From positions 930,001-994,000 of the forward strand of contig CAVZFL010000002.1 of the NCBI GenBank assembly GCA_963774555.1: 64,000 nucleotides of DNA. The letters are read 5' to 3'. Of the stretch, positions 57,323 to 64,000 are shown piece by piece. Under the pieces are notes generated by a model. It saw nothing but the letters and a program-made list of their open reading frames with translations, did no database searches and was not told the DNA's origin. Origin of the DNA: VRUE01 sp963774555. GTDB lineage: Bacteria; Actinomycetota; Thermoleophilia; Solirubrobacterales; 70-9. The translations under genes and the position numbers were made by a program. The first letter of the stretch is position 1, and every line of letters begins with the position of its first letter.

Positions 57323-58324
57323 ATGGCAGGAACGCGGGCGGAGTTGGTGACGGCGGCGGGCAGCGCCTTGCTCTGGCAGCTGCGGCACGCCCGCAGTCGC
57401 ATCTGGCTCGCCAGCCCCTACCTCTCGATGACGGCGGCGGAGCGCTTGCTCGAGGAGACCGCCTCGGCCCCGGCCGGCCAGCGGCGCCTGCTGACGGCGG
57501 TCAACGAGGGCAGCGTGCGGGCCGGGACGCTAAGTGCGAAGGCGCTGCTGATGCTGCAGGCGGACGGCTTTGACCTGGCCAGCCTCGACAACTTGCATGC
57601 GAAGCTGAGCCTGGTCGACTCCTGGGGATTGATCGGCTCCGGAAACCTGACCGGCGCCGGCTTGGGACTGAAGGACGAAGGCAACCTCGAGTTGGGGGTC
57701 GAGCTGGATCCGGCGCAATGCCGCGGCGCCGCAGCGATCTTCGCGCGGTGGTGGAAGCGGGCCGATCCGGTGTCGGCCGTCGAGCTCGAGTGGCTCGCAT
57801 CCCTGCCGGTCGAGCCCCGGTCGGGCAAAGGCGTGTCGAAGGGCCCGACGCTTCCGCTCAGCGGTGCCGAAGATCTCGAAGCGATCCTGGCCGAGGGCCC
57901 GGCCGCGGCCGCCTCCCGACGCTACTGGATCAAGGCGAACTACCACCGCCACGATCTCGAAGACTGGTGGAACAGGGGCTGGATCAGCGACCACCGTCGT
58001 GCCTCATACGCCATCGGCGACCTCCTCTTCCTCTACCTCAGCGCCTACGAAGGCGGCCCCGCCCGCTGTCCAGCCGTGGTCCGGGCGATGACGACGATCC
58101 GTCACGACCCGGCCTTCGTCCTCGCCGAAGGCGACGCCGAGGCGATCCCGCAATGGCCCTTCGTCACCGAGACACTCCGGGTCGCTCAAGTGCTGCCAGC
58201 GACCGAAGGAATCGAGCTGGAGGCGATGGGCAAGACGCCGCAGTCGCTGCAGAATGGCTACTGCAGGATCACCCGCGAGCAGTTCGAGGCCGGAGCGCGC
58301 GCGTTGCTGGCGAAACTGCCCTGA
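57323..58324 (+). CDS. Phospholipase D-like domain protein
   Basis: 333 residues from the ATG at 57323. The sequence has one HKD motif: NLHAKLSLVDSWGLIGSGNL, followed by TGAGLGLKDEGNLELGVELD, as in the PLDc_2 nuclease/phosphodiesterase group. The N-terminal strand (RSRIWLASPYLSMTAAERLL) fits the first half of a PLD fold lacking its own HKD, so the active site may form by dimerisation. The C-terminal 150 residues (YWIKANYHRHDLEDWWNRGW...) are unassigned. It could be a nuclease in a defence or accessory context. The extension to 57128 is open but has no support. Confidence 0.8.
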   Translation: MAGTRAELVTAAGSALLWQLRHARSRIWLASPYLSMTAAERLLEETASAPAGQRRLLTAVNEGSVRAGTLSAKALLMLQADGFDLASLDNLHAKLSLVDSWGLIGSGNLTGAGLGLKDEGNLELGVELDPAQCRGAAAIFARWWKRADPVSAVELEWLASLPVEPRSGKGVSKGPTLPLSGAEDLEAILAEGPAAAASRRYWIKANYHRHDLEDWWNRGWISDHRRASYAIGDLLFLYLSAYEGGPARCPAVVRAMTTIRHDPAFVLAEGDAEAIPQWPFVTETLRVAQVLPATEGIELEAMGKTPQSLQNGYCRITREQFEAGARALLAKLP

Positions 58325-58462
58325 AGGGATCTCTTCGGCAGGACAGCCAGGTCAGGTCATTCGCCGGATGTCCGCCCTTGATGCCGAGCAGCCGCAATCG
58401 AGTTCTTCGTCGAGCTCGACCGGATCCGGTCCGCCAGGCGTTCGTCGATCGCAATCTATTTA

Positions 58463-59397
58463 GGGACCTATCTCGGTAGGAATCCCGCACTCGGCGTCGA
58501 ACTCCCCACCGTCCGCTGAAAACTGGATAGTGGGAGGTGGGTCATGGGACTGGTCGACCGCGACGACGGCTGGCGAATGCCGGACTGGCTGTGGGAGAAG
58601 GTCGAGCCACTCCTGCCGCCGCGCCCCGAGCACCCGCTGGGCTGTCACAACCCACGGGTTCCCGACCGCGACGCGATGGACGCGATCCTCTTGGTCTTGC
58701 GCACGGGGATGCAGTGGAACGCGCTGAAGGTCACCGGGATCTGCCATTACTCCTCGGCGCACCGGCGCTTCCAGGAGTGGGAGCAGGCGGGGGTCTTCCA
58801 TGAGATCTGGCGCCAGGGCCTGCTCGACTACGACGAGCAGGTCGGCATCGACTGGTCTTGGCTCGCCGCCGACGGGGCGATGACCAAGGCGCCGCTCGGC
58901 GGCCCGAAGACGGGTCCCAATCCGACCGATAGAGCCAAGGGGGGGCGAAGCGCTCGCTCCTCACGGATGCTGCCGGAATCCCGATCGGGATCGCGCACGC
59001 GGGTGCCAACCGCCACGATATGAAGCTCTTGGAGCCGACCCTGGAGTCGGTTCCGATCCCCCGGCCGATCCCCGAGGGGGAGAGTCCCCAGGGGCTCTGC
59101 CTCGACAAGGGCTACGACTTCGACGACATCCGCGAGCTCGTCGTGCGCCAGCGCTTCGAGCCCCACATCCGCACCCGTGGCGAGGAGATCGAGCTGAAGA
59201 CCGAGCATCCCGACTGGAAAGCACGGCGCTGGGTTGCCGAGGCATGCCACTCCTGGTTCAACCGCAACCGGGCGATTCAGATCCGCTGGTCAAAGAAGGA
59301 GGAGAACCACCTCGCCCTCTTACAGCTGGCCGGCGGCCTGATTGCCTTCAAGAAGGCGCGCGCGGCCCGGCTGGGAGCGGTCTACTGAGATAGGCCC
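58463..59397 (+). mobile_element. Insertion sequence, IS5 family, complete (935 bp)
   Basis: The element has imperfect terminal inverted repeats: GGGACCTATCTCGGTAG at the left and GGGCCTATCTCAGTAG as the reverse complement of the right end. It is flanked by TTA on both sides (58460-58462 and 59398-59400), a 3-bp target duplication of the TNA type seen in part of the family. The right-hand TTA is the reverse complement of a TAA stop codon, so the insertion sits exactly at the end of the minus-strand phosphoribosyltransferase frame. It encodes one transposase in two overlapping frames. Confidence 0.88.
58544..59388 (+). CDS. IS5-family transposase made by -1 frameshifting
   Basis: The first frame (58544-59023) holds the N-terminal domain (PDWLWEKVEPLLPPRPEHPL) and the first catalytic Asp (WSWLAADGAMTKAPLGG). 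It reaches seven consecutive G (58939-58945, within AAGGGGGGGC). Slipping back one base there continues into KRSLLTDAAGIPIGIAHAGA, then NRHDMKLLEP and the rest, with the second Asp in LDKGYDFDDI and the Glu in EACHSWFNRNRAIQIRW, ending at 59388. Both halves and the DDE triad are intact, so this looks like programmed -1 frameshifting rather than decay. A plain frameshift mutation is the alternative. Confidence 0.85.
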
Positions 59398-60147
59398 TTA
59401 GGTCGCATGAGTGGCACAGGTAGTCCAGTCGAACTCCGCAGGAAGTGCATCGAGGAGATCGCCACAGGTTTCCCCGCTCGCCTTTACCGGCTCGAAGTCA
59501 CGCCGAACGTGGCGGCCGATCACCACCAGAGCCACCTTCTGCGCTCCGGCAGCCGTCAACGCATAGGCAGCTGACTGGGCATGACCGCCTGTGGCCCACG
59601 TGTCGTCGAGCAACAGCACGGAACTGCCAGACAGGTCGGCGGTTGGCTAGAAGCGATTGGCGGCAAACTCCCGCCCTTCGACCTCGCCGGTTGGCTCGAG
59701 AGTGCGGCGTAGCCGCGATTTGACTGGCTCGATCCAACCGGTCAGCTCGGCAAAGGCAGAGTGCCTATCCCGCTCCTGACTGCTCGACGGGACGATGGTC
59801 ACAAGATCGAAGCTGTCCACTCCGGCTGCGCGCGCCACGCAGGCCTCGTGGTCCCCGAGAAAGCGCCAAAGGATCGCTGCAAGGCGAATCGCGTCGTGCC
59901 TGCGAATGGCTCGGCTCTCGCCATCCTTGTAGTTGCGCAGCGCCAGGTGCATCTGGCCGAGGTGCTCGCTGTAGGAGATCGGGACCACTGCATCGAGGCT
60001 GTCGGGCTGGAAGCCGCACTTGTAACAGGTGTCGTAGTCGGGGTCGACGAACCCCCAGCAGACCCGGCAGATGCCTGGTCCCGCTGGGGCGATGTTTCTC
60101 ATCGCACGCTCGTACGCCCCACTGGCCTCAGCGACCCCTACCGCCAT
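59398..60147 (-). pseudogene. ComF-like phosphoribosyltransferase with in-frame TAG
   Basis: The frame runs 250 codons and is interrupted only by TAG at 59647-59649. The N-terminal part (166 residues) has a zinc ribbon, CRVCWGFVDPDYDTCYKCG, then LRNYKDGE, as in ComF-type proteins. Directly after the TAG comes PTADLSGSSVLLLDDTWATG, the PRPP-binding loop, then GHAQSAAYALTAAGAQKVAL. Without readthrough the catalytic loop is lost. The usual residue at the TAG position would be Gln or Arg, so a C-to-T change (CAG to TAG) is the simplest explanation. Its stop TAA coincides with the IS5 target site. Before an IS481-type insertion it lay 11 nt behind dprA. Confidence 0.85.
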
Positions 60148-60220
60148 TGATTGAGAGGTTAAGCCGGACTAACCCCAAGTACCCCGGACACCCCCGGGCT
60201 CTATAGAAGCGCCTTCATCC

Positions 60221-60248
60221 GGACGCCCCGGCCATGGCCGGGGCGTCC
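60221..60248. repeat. 28-bp perfect palindrome inside the IS481-like left end
   Basis: GGACGCCCCGGCCA and its reverse complement TGGCCGGGGCGTCC are directly joined. It lies between the left inverted repeat and the transposase start. It could stop transcription entering from outside and so limit transposase expression. Confidence 0.6.
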
Positions 60249-60298
60249 GCGCGTCTTCGCACGCTTCCAAGCGCCAACCAAGAAGCAAGGAGGACGCG

Positions 60299-61291
60299 AT
60301 GACCGAGGATGACGTGCTGTTCGGATTCCGCCTGCGGCTGTTCACTCTGGCTGAGGAGCTCGGCAACGTCTCGGAGGCCTGTCGGGCGATGGGGGTCGCG
60401 AGGTCGACCTACTACGCCTGGAAGCCGAAGCTGGAGCGCTACGGCTTCGACGGCCTGCGCGTGCGCGAGCGACGCAAGCCCCGGATGCCCAACCAGATTG
60501 GCCCCCATCTCGAGCACCGGGTGCTTGCCTTCTCCCTCGGCAACCCGGGCTTTGGACCCAGACGCATCTCAGCCGAACTTGCGCGGCCCAAGTGGGGCGG
60601 CATCCAGATCTCCGAGAACGGCGTTTGGTGCGTGCTCAAGCGCTTCAACCTCAACACCCGCTCCAAGCGCTTGGCGCTGATCGCCCGCCATGCCGATCCC
60701 TATGAGCGAAAGCCCAAGGTCCCACCGAAGGAGTTGCACATCGACGCCTCTGAGCCCGGTGAGAAGGTGCAGATGGATTGCTTCTACGTCGGCCGCTTGG
60801 CCGGCTGCAAAGGCGTCGTCTGGCAATACACCGCGATCGACGTCGCCTCCGCCTACACCTGGGCATTCCTGCGACAAAGCGACCACAACCCCACCGCCCG
60901 CCACACCGCCGAGCTCGCCCACCTGGTCGCCAAGGAGCTGAAGGCGGCCGGCTGGAAGCTCGGCGAGGTGACCACCGACAACGGCTCGGAGTTCCGCTCC
61001 AAGGACTTCGGCACTGCGCTCGCCGCCCACAAGGCCACCCAGCGCAAGATCAAGGCCGGGAGACCCAACTCCAACGGCTGCGCGGAGCGGGTGCAGCTGA
61101 CGATCCTGGAGGAGTGCTGGCGGCCTTCCTTCTCGCGCTCGCTGGCGCCACGGATCACTGCCCTGCATCGCGACCTGGACGAGTACCTGCGCTATTACAA
61201 CTTCGACCGTGCCCACACGGGGCGCCTGACCAAGGGCAGGGTGCCGGCGGATATCGTCTTCGGCGCCCGCAAGATGGCGAGCGTGCGATGA
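60299..61291 (+). CDS. DDE transposase/integrase, IS481-like (rve domain)
   Basis: 330 residues with AAGGAGGA before the ATG. An N-terminal helix-turn-helix (NVSEACRAMGVARSTYYAW) is followed by an integrase core: Asp in EKVQMDCFYVGRLAG, Asp in TTDNGSEFRSKDF, and Glu in NGCAERVQLTILEECW. The end YLRYYNFDRAHTGRLTKGRV is typical. All catalytic residues are present, so it may be active. Confidence 0.92.
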   Translation: MTEDDVLFGFRLRLFTLAEELGNVSEACRAMGVARSTYYAWKPKLERYGFDGLRVRERRKPRMPNQIGPHLEHRVLAFSLGNPGFGPRRISAELARPKWGGIQISENGVWCVLKRFNLNTRSKRLALIARHADPYERKPKVPPKELHIDASEPGEKVQMDCFYVGRLAGCKGVVWQYTAIDVASAYTWAFLRQSDHNPTARHTAELAHLVAKELKAAGWKLGEVTTDNGSEFRSKDFGTALAAHKATQRKIKAGRPNSNGCAERVQLTILEECWRPSFSRSLAPRITALHRDLDEYLRYYNFDRAHTGRLTKGRVPADIVFGARKMASVR

Positions 61292-61327
61292 GACTGAACT
61301 GTCGTCACATCTCGGGGATAGGACGGG

Positions 61328-62257
61328 TTAAGCGGTCAGGACAAGCTCGTCAGCATAGAGCCGCTCAAGGTGCTGCACGATCTCTTCACTCGTCTCAACG
61401 ACATAGGTGCCGGGTCGCTCATTCGCGTAAGTCTGCGCCCACTGATGACGCAACAGCGAACGAAGGAGGAAGACCGGCCTGCCATGCTCAATGGCCAAGC
61501 GGGCCTGCATGCGCGCGCCGCTTTTGTTGCCCGCCTCGACGACGATGCTGGCACGCGCGAACCCCGACATCACGGCGTTGCGCTGGGGGAACGTCCAGCG
61601 ACGTGCTTCCTGGCCGGGCCAGAACTGGGAGATGACGGCGCTCTCACGGCCAAGTCGCTCTTGCAGCTCCGCGTTTTGCTTTGGAAAGTGGTGCCGCAAG
61701 CCGGTGCCGATCACCCCCACGGTCCGCCCGCCCGCGTCCAGCGCTGCCTGGTGACCGGCAGAGTCGATACCGGCGGCGAGCCCGCTGACCACGACGTAGT
61801 CGCGGCTGACCAGATCACGAGCGATTTCTGCAGCCTTCTCGAGGCCAGCCGGCGAGGCTTTGCGGCTTCCCACCACCGCGACGGAGCGCTCGTCGGCCGG
61901 ACTCAACTCGCCCCGCACGAAGAGGGCGGGCGGGCGGTCGTGCACCATCCTCAAGTTCATCGGATAGGCAGCATCAAGCACGGTTATCAGCCGGATCCCC
62001 TCCTGCTCGTAAGCGATAACCCGCTCCTCGAGCTGATCGAGAGTCACTTGCGCGCTTTCCACGGCGAAGAGGCGGGGGTCTTTGGCCTCCTCCATCTCTT
62101 CGAGCAGCGCAAGGGCACTCCCAGCCTCCTCGATCGATCCGGCCAGGCGGTTCCACTGGACCTTGCGACGCGCCATCAGGGCGAGAACAGCCGCCCGCTC
62201 TCTGGTGCTGACCAGTGTTTCGCTATCGAACATATGTTCGGATTCTAGCTTGGTCAT
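61328..62257 (-). CDS. DprA/Smf-like Rossmann protein
   Basis: 309 residues from the ATG at 62257; an ATG at 62233 is an alternative. The DprA Rossmann core is clear: RSVAVVGSRKASPAGLEKAA, YVVVSGLAAGIDSAGHQAAL, TVGVIGTGLRHHFPKQN, RWTFPQRNAVMSGFARASIV, then VEAGNKSGARMQARLAIEHG. DprA loads RecA on incoming single-stranded DNA, but this protein lacks the usual C-terminal winged helix and instead has an 80-residue end of other type. DprA belongs to the SLOG superfamily, which also serves nucleotide-based conflict systems. It formed an operon with a ComF-like phosphoribosyltransferase before an IS481-type insertion. Its stop TAA lies in the duplicated GTTAAG. Confidence 0.87.
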   Translation of the reverse strand: MTKLESEHMFDSETLVSTRERAAVLALMARRKVQWNRLAGSIEEAGSALALLEEMEEAKDPRLFAVESAQVTLDQLEERVIAYEQEGIRLITVLDAAYPMNLRMVHDRPPALFVRGELSPADERSVAVVGSRKASPAGLEKAAEIARDLVSRDYVVVSGLAAGIDSAGHQAALDAGGRTVGVIGTGLRHHFPKQNAELQERLGRESAVISQFWPGQEARRWTFPQRNAVMSGFARASIVVEAGNKSGARMQARLAIEHGRPVFLLRSLLRHQWAQTYANERPGTYVVETSEEIVQHLERLYADELVLTA

Positions 62258-62630
62258 AGGACGGCCGCAGCGTTTGGATACTCCCCCTCCAAGCGGACGC
62301 ATCTTGGCGAGTCAAAATCCGCAAAGTCGTCGACAAGAGGGCCACATCGTCTGGCGTCGCGTTGTCGGTCAAACGGAGGCATCTGCTCACAGTAGCTCGG
62401 ACCGCCTCCCGACCGCGCAGATTTTCAGGCGACCTCTCACCCGGGTGCCGGCTACGCACAAAGCTGCACTGACCGGCGTACGGCGGCATGCGCCCGGAGA
62501 GAATCGAACTCTCGACCTCCGGCTTGAAAGGACGAGGGCTCGTCGAGGCGCAGAGCGGTTTACGGAACCGATGAGACCTAGCGGTCGCGGCCTGTTCTGC
62601 GAAGACAAAACTCAGGCCCGAAGCCGGGTA
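62258..62630. other. 373-bp non-coding region between dprA and the PIN toxin
   Basis: No convincing gene. It contains the dprA promoter region, a possible GC-poor hairpin near 62266-62304 and the tRNA-like 3' fragment at 62491-62531. Further on are a GACGAG-CC-CTCGTC hairpin and a GGTTTACGGAACC stretch of unknown meaning. Confidence 0.5.
62491..62531 (-). repeat. tRNA 3'-half-like fragment (possible att-site remnant)
   Basis: Read on the minus strand: an anticodon-type loop CTTTCAA, stem half GCCGG, variable AGGTC, a perfect T arm GAGAG-TTCGATT-CTCTC and an acceptor-like CGGGCGC-A. The 5' half of a tRNA is absent: the sequence before CTTTCAA does not pair with GCCGG and no D arm is seen. Fragments from anticodon loop to 3' end are the usual scar of elements integrating into tRNA genes. 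No integrase is visible here. Confidence 0.5.
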
Positions 62631-63053
62631 TCAGGTGACCTCGATGAGTCGCACCGGGAGATCGGCGCCGGATGCGTTGCGAGCGAGCGGGCCGTCGAGG
62701 GTCCAAAGCTGCGCATCAAGCCGCTGCGCCAAGGCGACGTAGGCGGCGTCGTAAGCGCTCTCTCGCTGCAACTTCCTTGCGATGGCAATCACGGCCAGTC
62801 CGTCGGTCAGATCATGGAAACGCACGTCTATTGCAGCGATGCGTTGCCAAGCCGACTCCGCATCCGCCTCGTCGAGTGCGCCCGCCACGATGTTGCGGGT
62901 CAGCGCGCTCGCGACCTCGTAGCGGAATAGCGAGGGAGCGTGGAGGGTCTCTCCGGCGTCCGCCCAGTCGCGAAGCCGTCGCTCGACGGCCGGAGCACGC
63001 TTGGCATCGAGAACAAGCGCGACGACTACGTTCGAATCGAGGACAACCGTCAA
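62631..63053 (-). CDS. PIN-domain ribonuclease toxin (VapC-like)
   Basis: 140 residues from a TTG that overlaps the antitoxin stop (TTGA). Acidic residues of the PIN site are seen in VVLDSNVVVALVLD, FRYEVASALTR and YDAAYVALAQRL, with LWTLDGPLARNA near the end. It should be an RNase held by the VapB-like partner encoded just upstream. Target unknown. Confidence 0.9.
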   Translation of the reverse strand: MTVVLDSNVVVALVLDAKRAPAVERRLRDWADAGETLHAPSLFRYEVASALTRNIVAGALDEADAESAWQRIAAIDVRFHDLTDGLAVIAIARKLQRESAYDAAYVALAQRLDAQLWTLDGPLARNASGADLPVRLIEVT

Positions 63054-63304
63054 AGGCCGCGATGCTTGAGTTCTTCGCGGCCTTCGCCAACAACTGCCAC
63101 GGCATCAACGGGACCGCGAACCTTGCTGCGAATCTCGGCAAGGTCGGCAAGGACACTCTCCAAGTCGGACTTCACCGGCGCCAGCTCGGCGGCGAGCAGC
63201 TCGTCGGCGAGCGCATCCGGCGGCACGCCGCGACGCCCGGCCTCCCGCTCAAGGCGGTCATAGGCATCTGGGGTGACGTGAATGACCCGGTCGCGCGTTG
63301 CCAT
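63050..63304 (-). CDS. VapB-like antitoxin
   Basis: 84 residues from the ATG at 63304. The N-terminal strand-helix pattern (DRVIHVTPDAYDRLEREAGR) resembles ribbon-helix-helix antitoxins, and the C-terminal helix (VKSDLESVLADLAEIRSKV) would bind the PIN toxin. Stop and toxin start overlap by 3-4 nt. The family is inferred from partner and size. The 164-bp gap to the divergent gene at 63469 holds the promoters. Confidence 0.8.
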   Translation of the reverse strand: MATRDRVIHVTPDAYDRLEREAGRRGVPPDALADELLAAELAPVKSDLESVLADLAEIRSKVRGPVDAVAVVGEGREELKHRGL

Positions 63305-63468
63305 GAGTGAAAGTCTAAAGGCTGCTCGGCCACCGGAAGGCTCTGAGGCGATCCTGACGGTAGCCACCATTCGAGGATTGTGCATGAACGCGCAGGACCG
63401 ATCCGGCCGAACCATGTTGCCGATCCTTCAATCGGGTCTGTCTGAGAAGCTCCCGCAATCGAGAGCCG

Positions 63469-64000
63469 ATGCGCCGGTGGACAGACAAATTTGATGTCGA
63501 GGTAACGCCAGGCCCGATTCCCGCGGAGGTCTTGGCCGCAAGACAGAAATTCGAGAAAGCCAATGCCCGGAACGAGCGTGTCATTGCTCCAAGAGTCGAT
63601 GCACATCTCCTCGCATACGAAACATGCCTGGGCGAACTAGCCGCGTTCCATGGTCAGACTGGCGACTACGGCGATCTCGACCTAGAAGGGGACTCGCGGC
63701 AGGCTGCAGCGTGGTTTGTGGCAGGCCGCATAATCGGATTGCTCAACGCAGCGGTGAAGCTGGCAAGAACCGGGTTCGCGAGCGAGATGGTCCCCATCCT
63801 ACGAACGGCACATGAGGCAATTCACCTCCTGCGTGCACTCTCAATGAATCGGGACGGGAACATCCTTCGTGATTGGCTCCGAGATCAACACATCAAGCCA
63901 TCGCGAGTTCGGCGTGAGGAAGACAGGAACCAGAAAGCTATCGCGGCTGAAATGCGACGTTCCGGTGTCGATCCACCGGGCCGCACAAGGGAGTTCATGG
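63469..64000 (+). CDS. Unrecognised protein, 5' part, continues beyond the window
   Basis: An uninterrupted frame of 177 codons from the ATG at 63469 (MRRWTDKFDVEVTPGPIPAE) runs off the end. It has a helical, charged make-up with segments such as VLAARQKFEKANARNERVIA, EMVPILRTAHEAIHLLRALS and LRDWLRDQHIKPSRVRREED. It uses more mixed codons than the core genes. The HEAIHLLRAL helix and the general layout remind me of DUF5677-type helical proteins, but this is weak. It is divergent from the VapBC-like pair. Confidence 0.65.
   Translation, partial: MRRWTDKFDVEVTPGPIPAEVLAARQKFEKANARNERVIAPRVDAHLLAYETCLGELAAFHGQTGDYGDLDLEGDSRQAAAWFVAGRIIGLLNAAVKLARTGFASEMVPILRTAHEAIHLLRALSMNRDGNILRDWLRDQHIKPSRVRREEDRNQKAIAAEMRRSGVDPPGRTREFM

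Larger units (their letters stand above)
60164..61326 (+). mobile_element. IS481-family-like insertion element (1163 bp)
   Basis: Terminal inverted repeats of 17 bp (12 matches): CCGGACTAACCCCAAGT at 60164-60180, and CCGTCCTATCCCCGAGA as the reverse complement of 61310-61326. Both ends are bordered by the 6-bp direct repeat GTTAAG (60158-60163 and 61327-61332), the target duplication. The size fits the family. It inserted between the dprA stop and the phosphoribosyltransferase start, splitting that operon. Confidence 0.8.

Noticed and set aside
59647..59649. TAG as a recoded amino acid (pyrrolysine-like) in the phosphoribosyltransferase
   Set aside because: No structure suggesting recoding is visible, the host group is not known for it, and a CAG-to-TAG change in a gene bordered by IS elements is simpler.
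62491..62600. A complete tRNA gene
   Set aside because: Only the 3' half fits; no D arm and no pairing 5' anticodon strand are present.

Overview
The window looks like a chromosomal segment of a high-GC actinomycete, most likely class Thermoleophilia (Solirubrobacterales or a relative). Grounds are the uniformly GC-rich coding sequence, frequent GTG and TTG starts, SigB/SigF-type partner-switching regulators, zinc-binding forms of S4, S14, L33 and L36, and secreted protein types I associate with that group. No rRNA operon, CRISPR array or replication origin is visible. The taxonomic call is an inference from gene content, not from a marker search.

Layout. 1-5.2 kb: the 3' end of a GMC flavin oxidoreductase, a Mn-type superoxide dismutase, and a stress module made of a SigB/SigF-type sigma factor, an RsbW-like kinase, a SnoaL-like protein and a GAF-PP2C phosphatase. 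5.2-18 kb: a secreted glycoside-hydrolase-like protein, a Phd/PIN toxin-antitoxin pair, tRNA-Pro(CGG), a DsbA-like protein, a tiny IF2_N-like protein, a FadD15-like acyl-CoA ligase, a patatin, a PBP4-type carboxypeptidase, surE, ligA, an AT-richer secreted protein and truA. 18-39.6 kb: the alpha, spc and S10 operons plus tuf and fusA on the minus strand, interrupted between rpmJ and map, where infA would be expected, by a methyltransferase fused to an Mrr-like nuclease domain. 39.6-45.6 kb: a plus-strand block with a membrane protein, rpsL and rpsG (inverted relative to fusA-tuf), a HAD-like protein, an AAA/DUF4143 ATPase and a surface repeat protein, plus a minus-strand flavin monooxygenase. 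45.9-57.2 kb: rpoC, rpoB, rplL, rplJ, rplA, rplK, nusG, secE and rpmG on the minus strand. 57.3-64 kb: an accessory region with a PLD-family protein, an IS5-family and an IS481-family element, a decayed dprA-phosphoribosyltransferase operon, a tRNA-like 3' fragment, a second PIN toxin pair and the start of an unrecognised gene.

The most unusual feature is outside the genes. Gene 3' ends carry long, nearly or fully perfect hairpins of about 47-150 nt. At least four families recur in pairs (936/24987; 10274/23352; 17945/41338; 41935/54654). Loops or cores are conserved while stems change sequence yet stay paired. Several outer arms of different families resemble each other, starting with GCCG and running into a C-rich stretch. 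They look like a lineage-specific class of structured 3' elements, either selfish palindromes or U-tract-free terminators/mRNA stabilisers.

A second notable observation is that removing the IS481-like element and one copy of its GTTAAG duplication restores a dprA stop codon 11 nt upstream of a phosphoribosyltransferase start codon. The ancestral state was therefore a tight two-gene operon. The phosphoribosyltransferase now also has an in-frame TAG just before its PRPP-binding motif.
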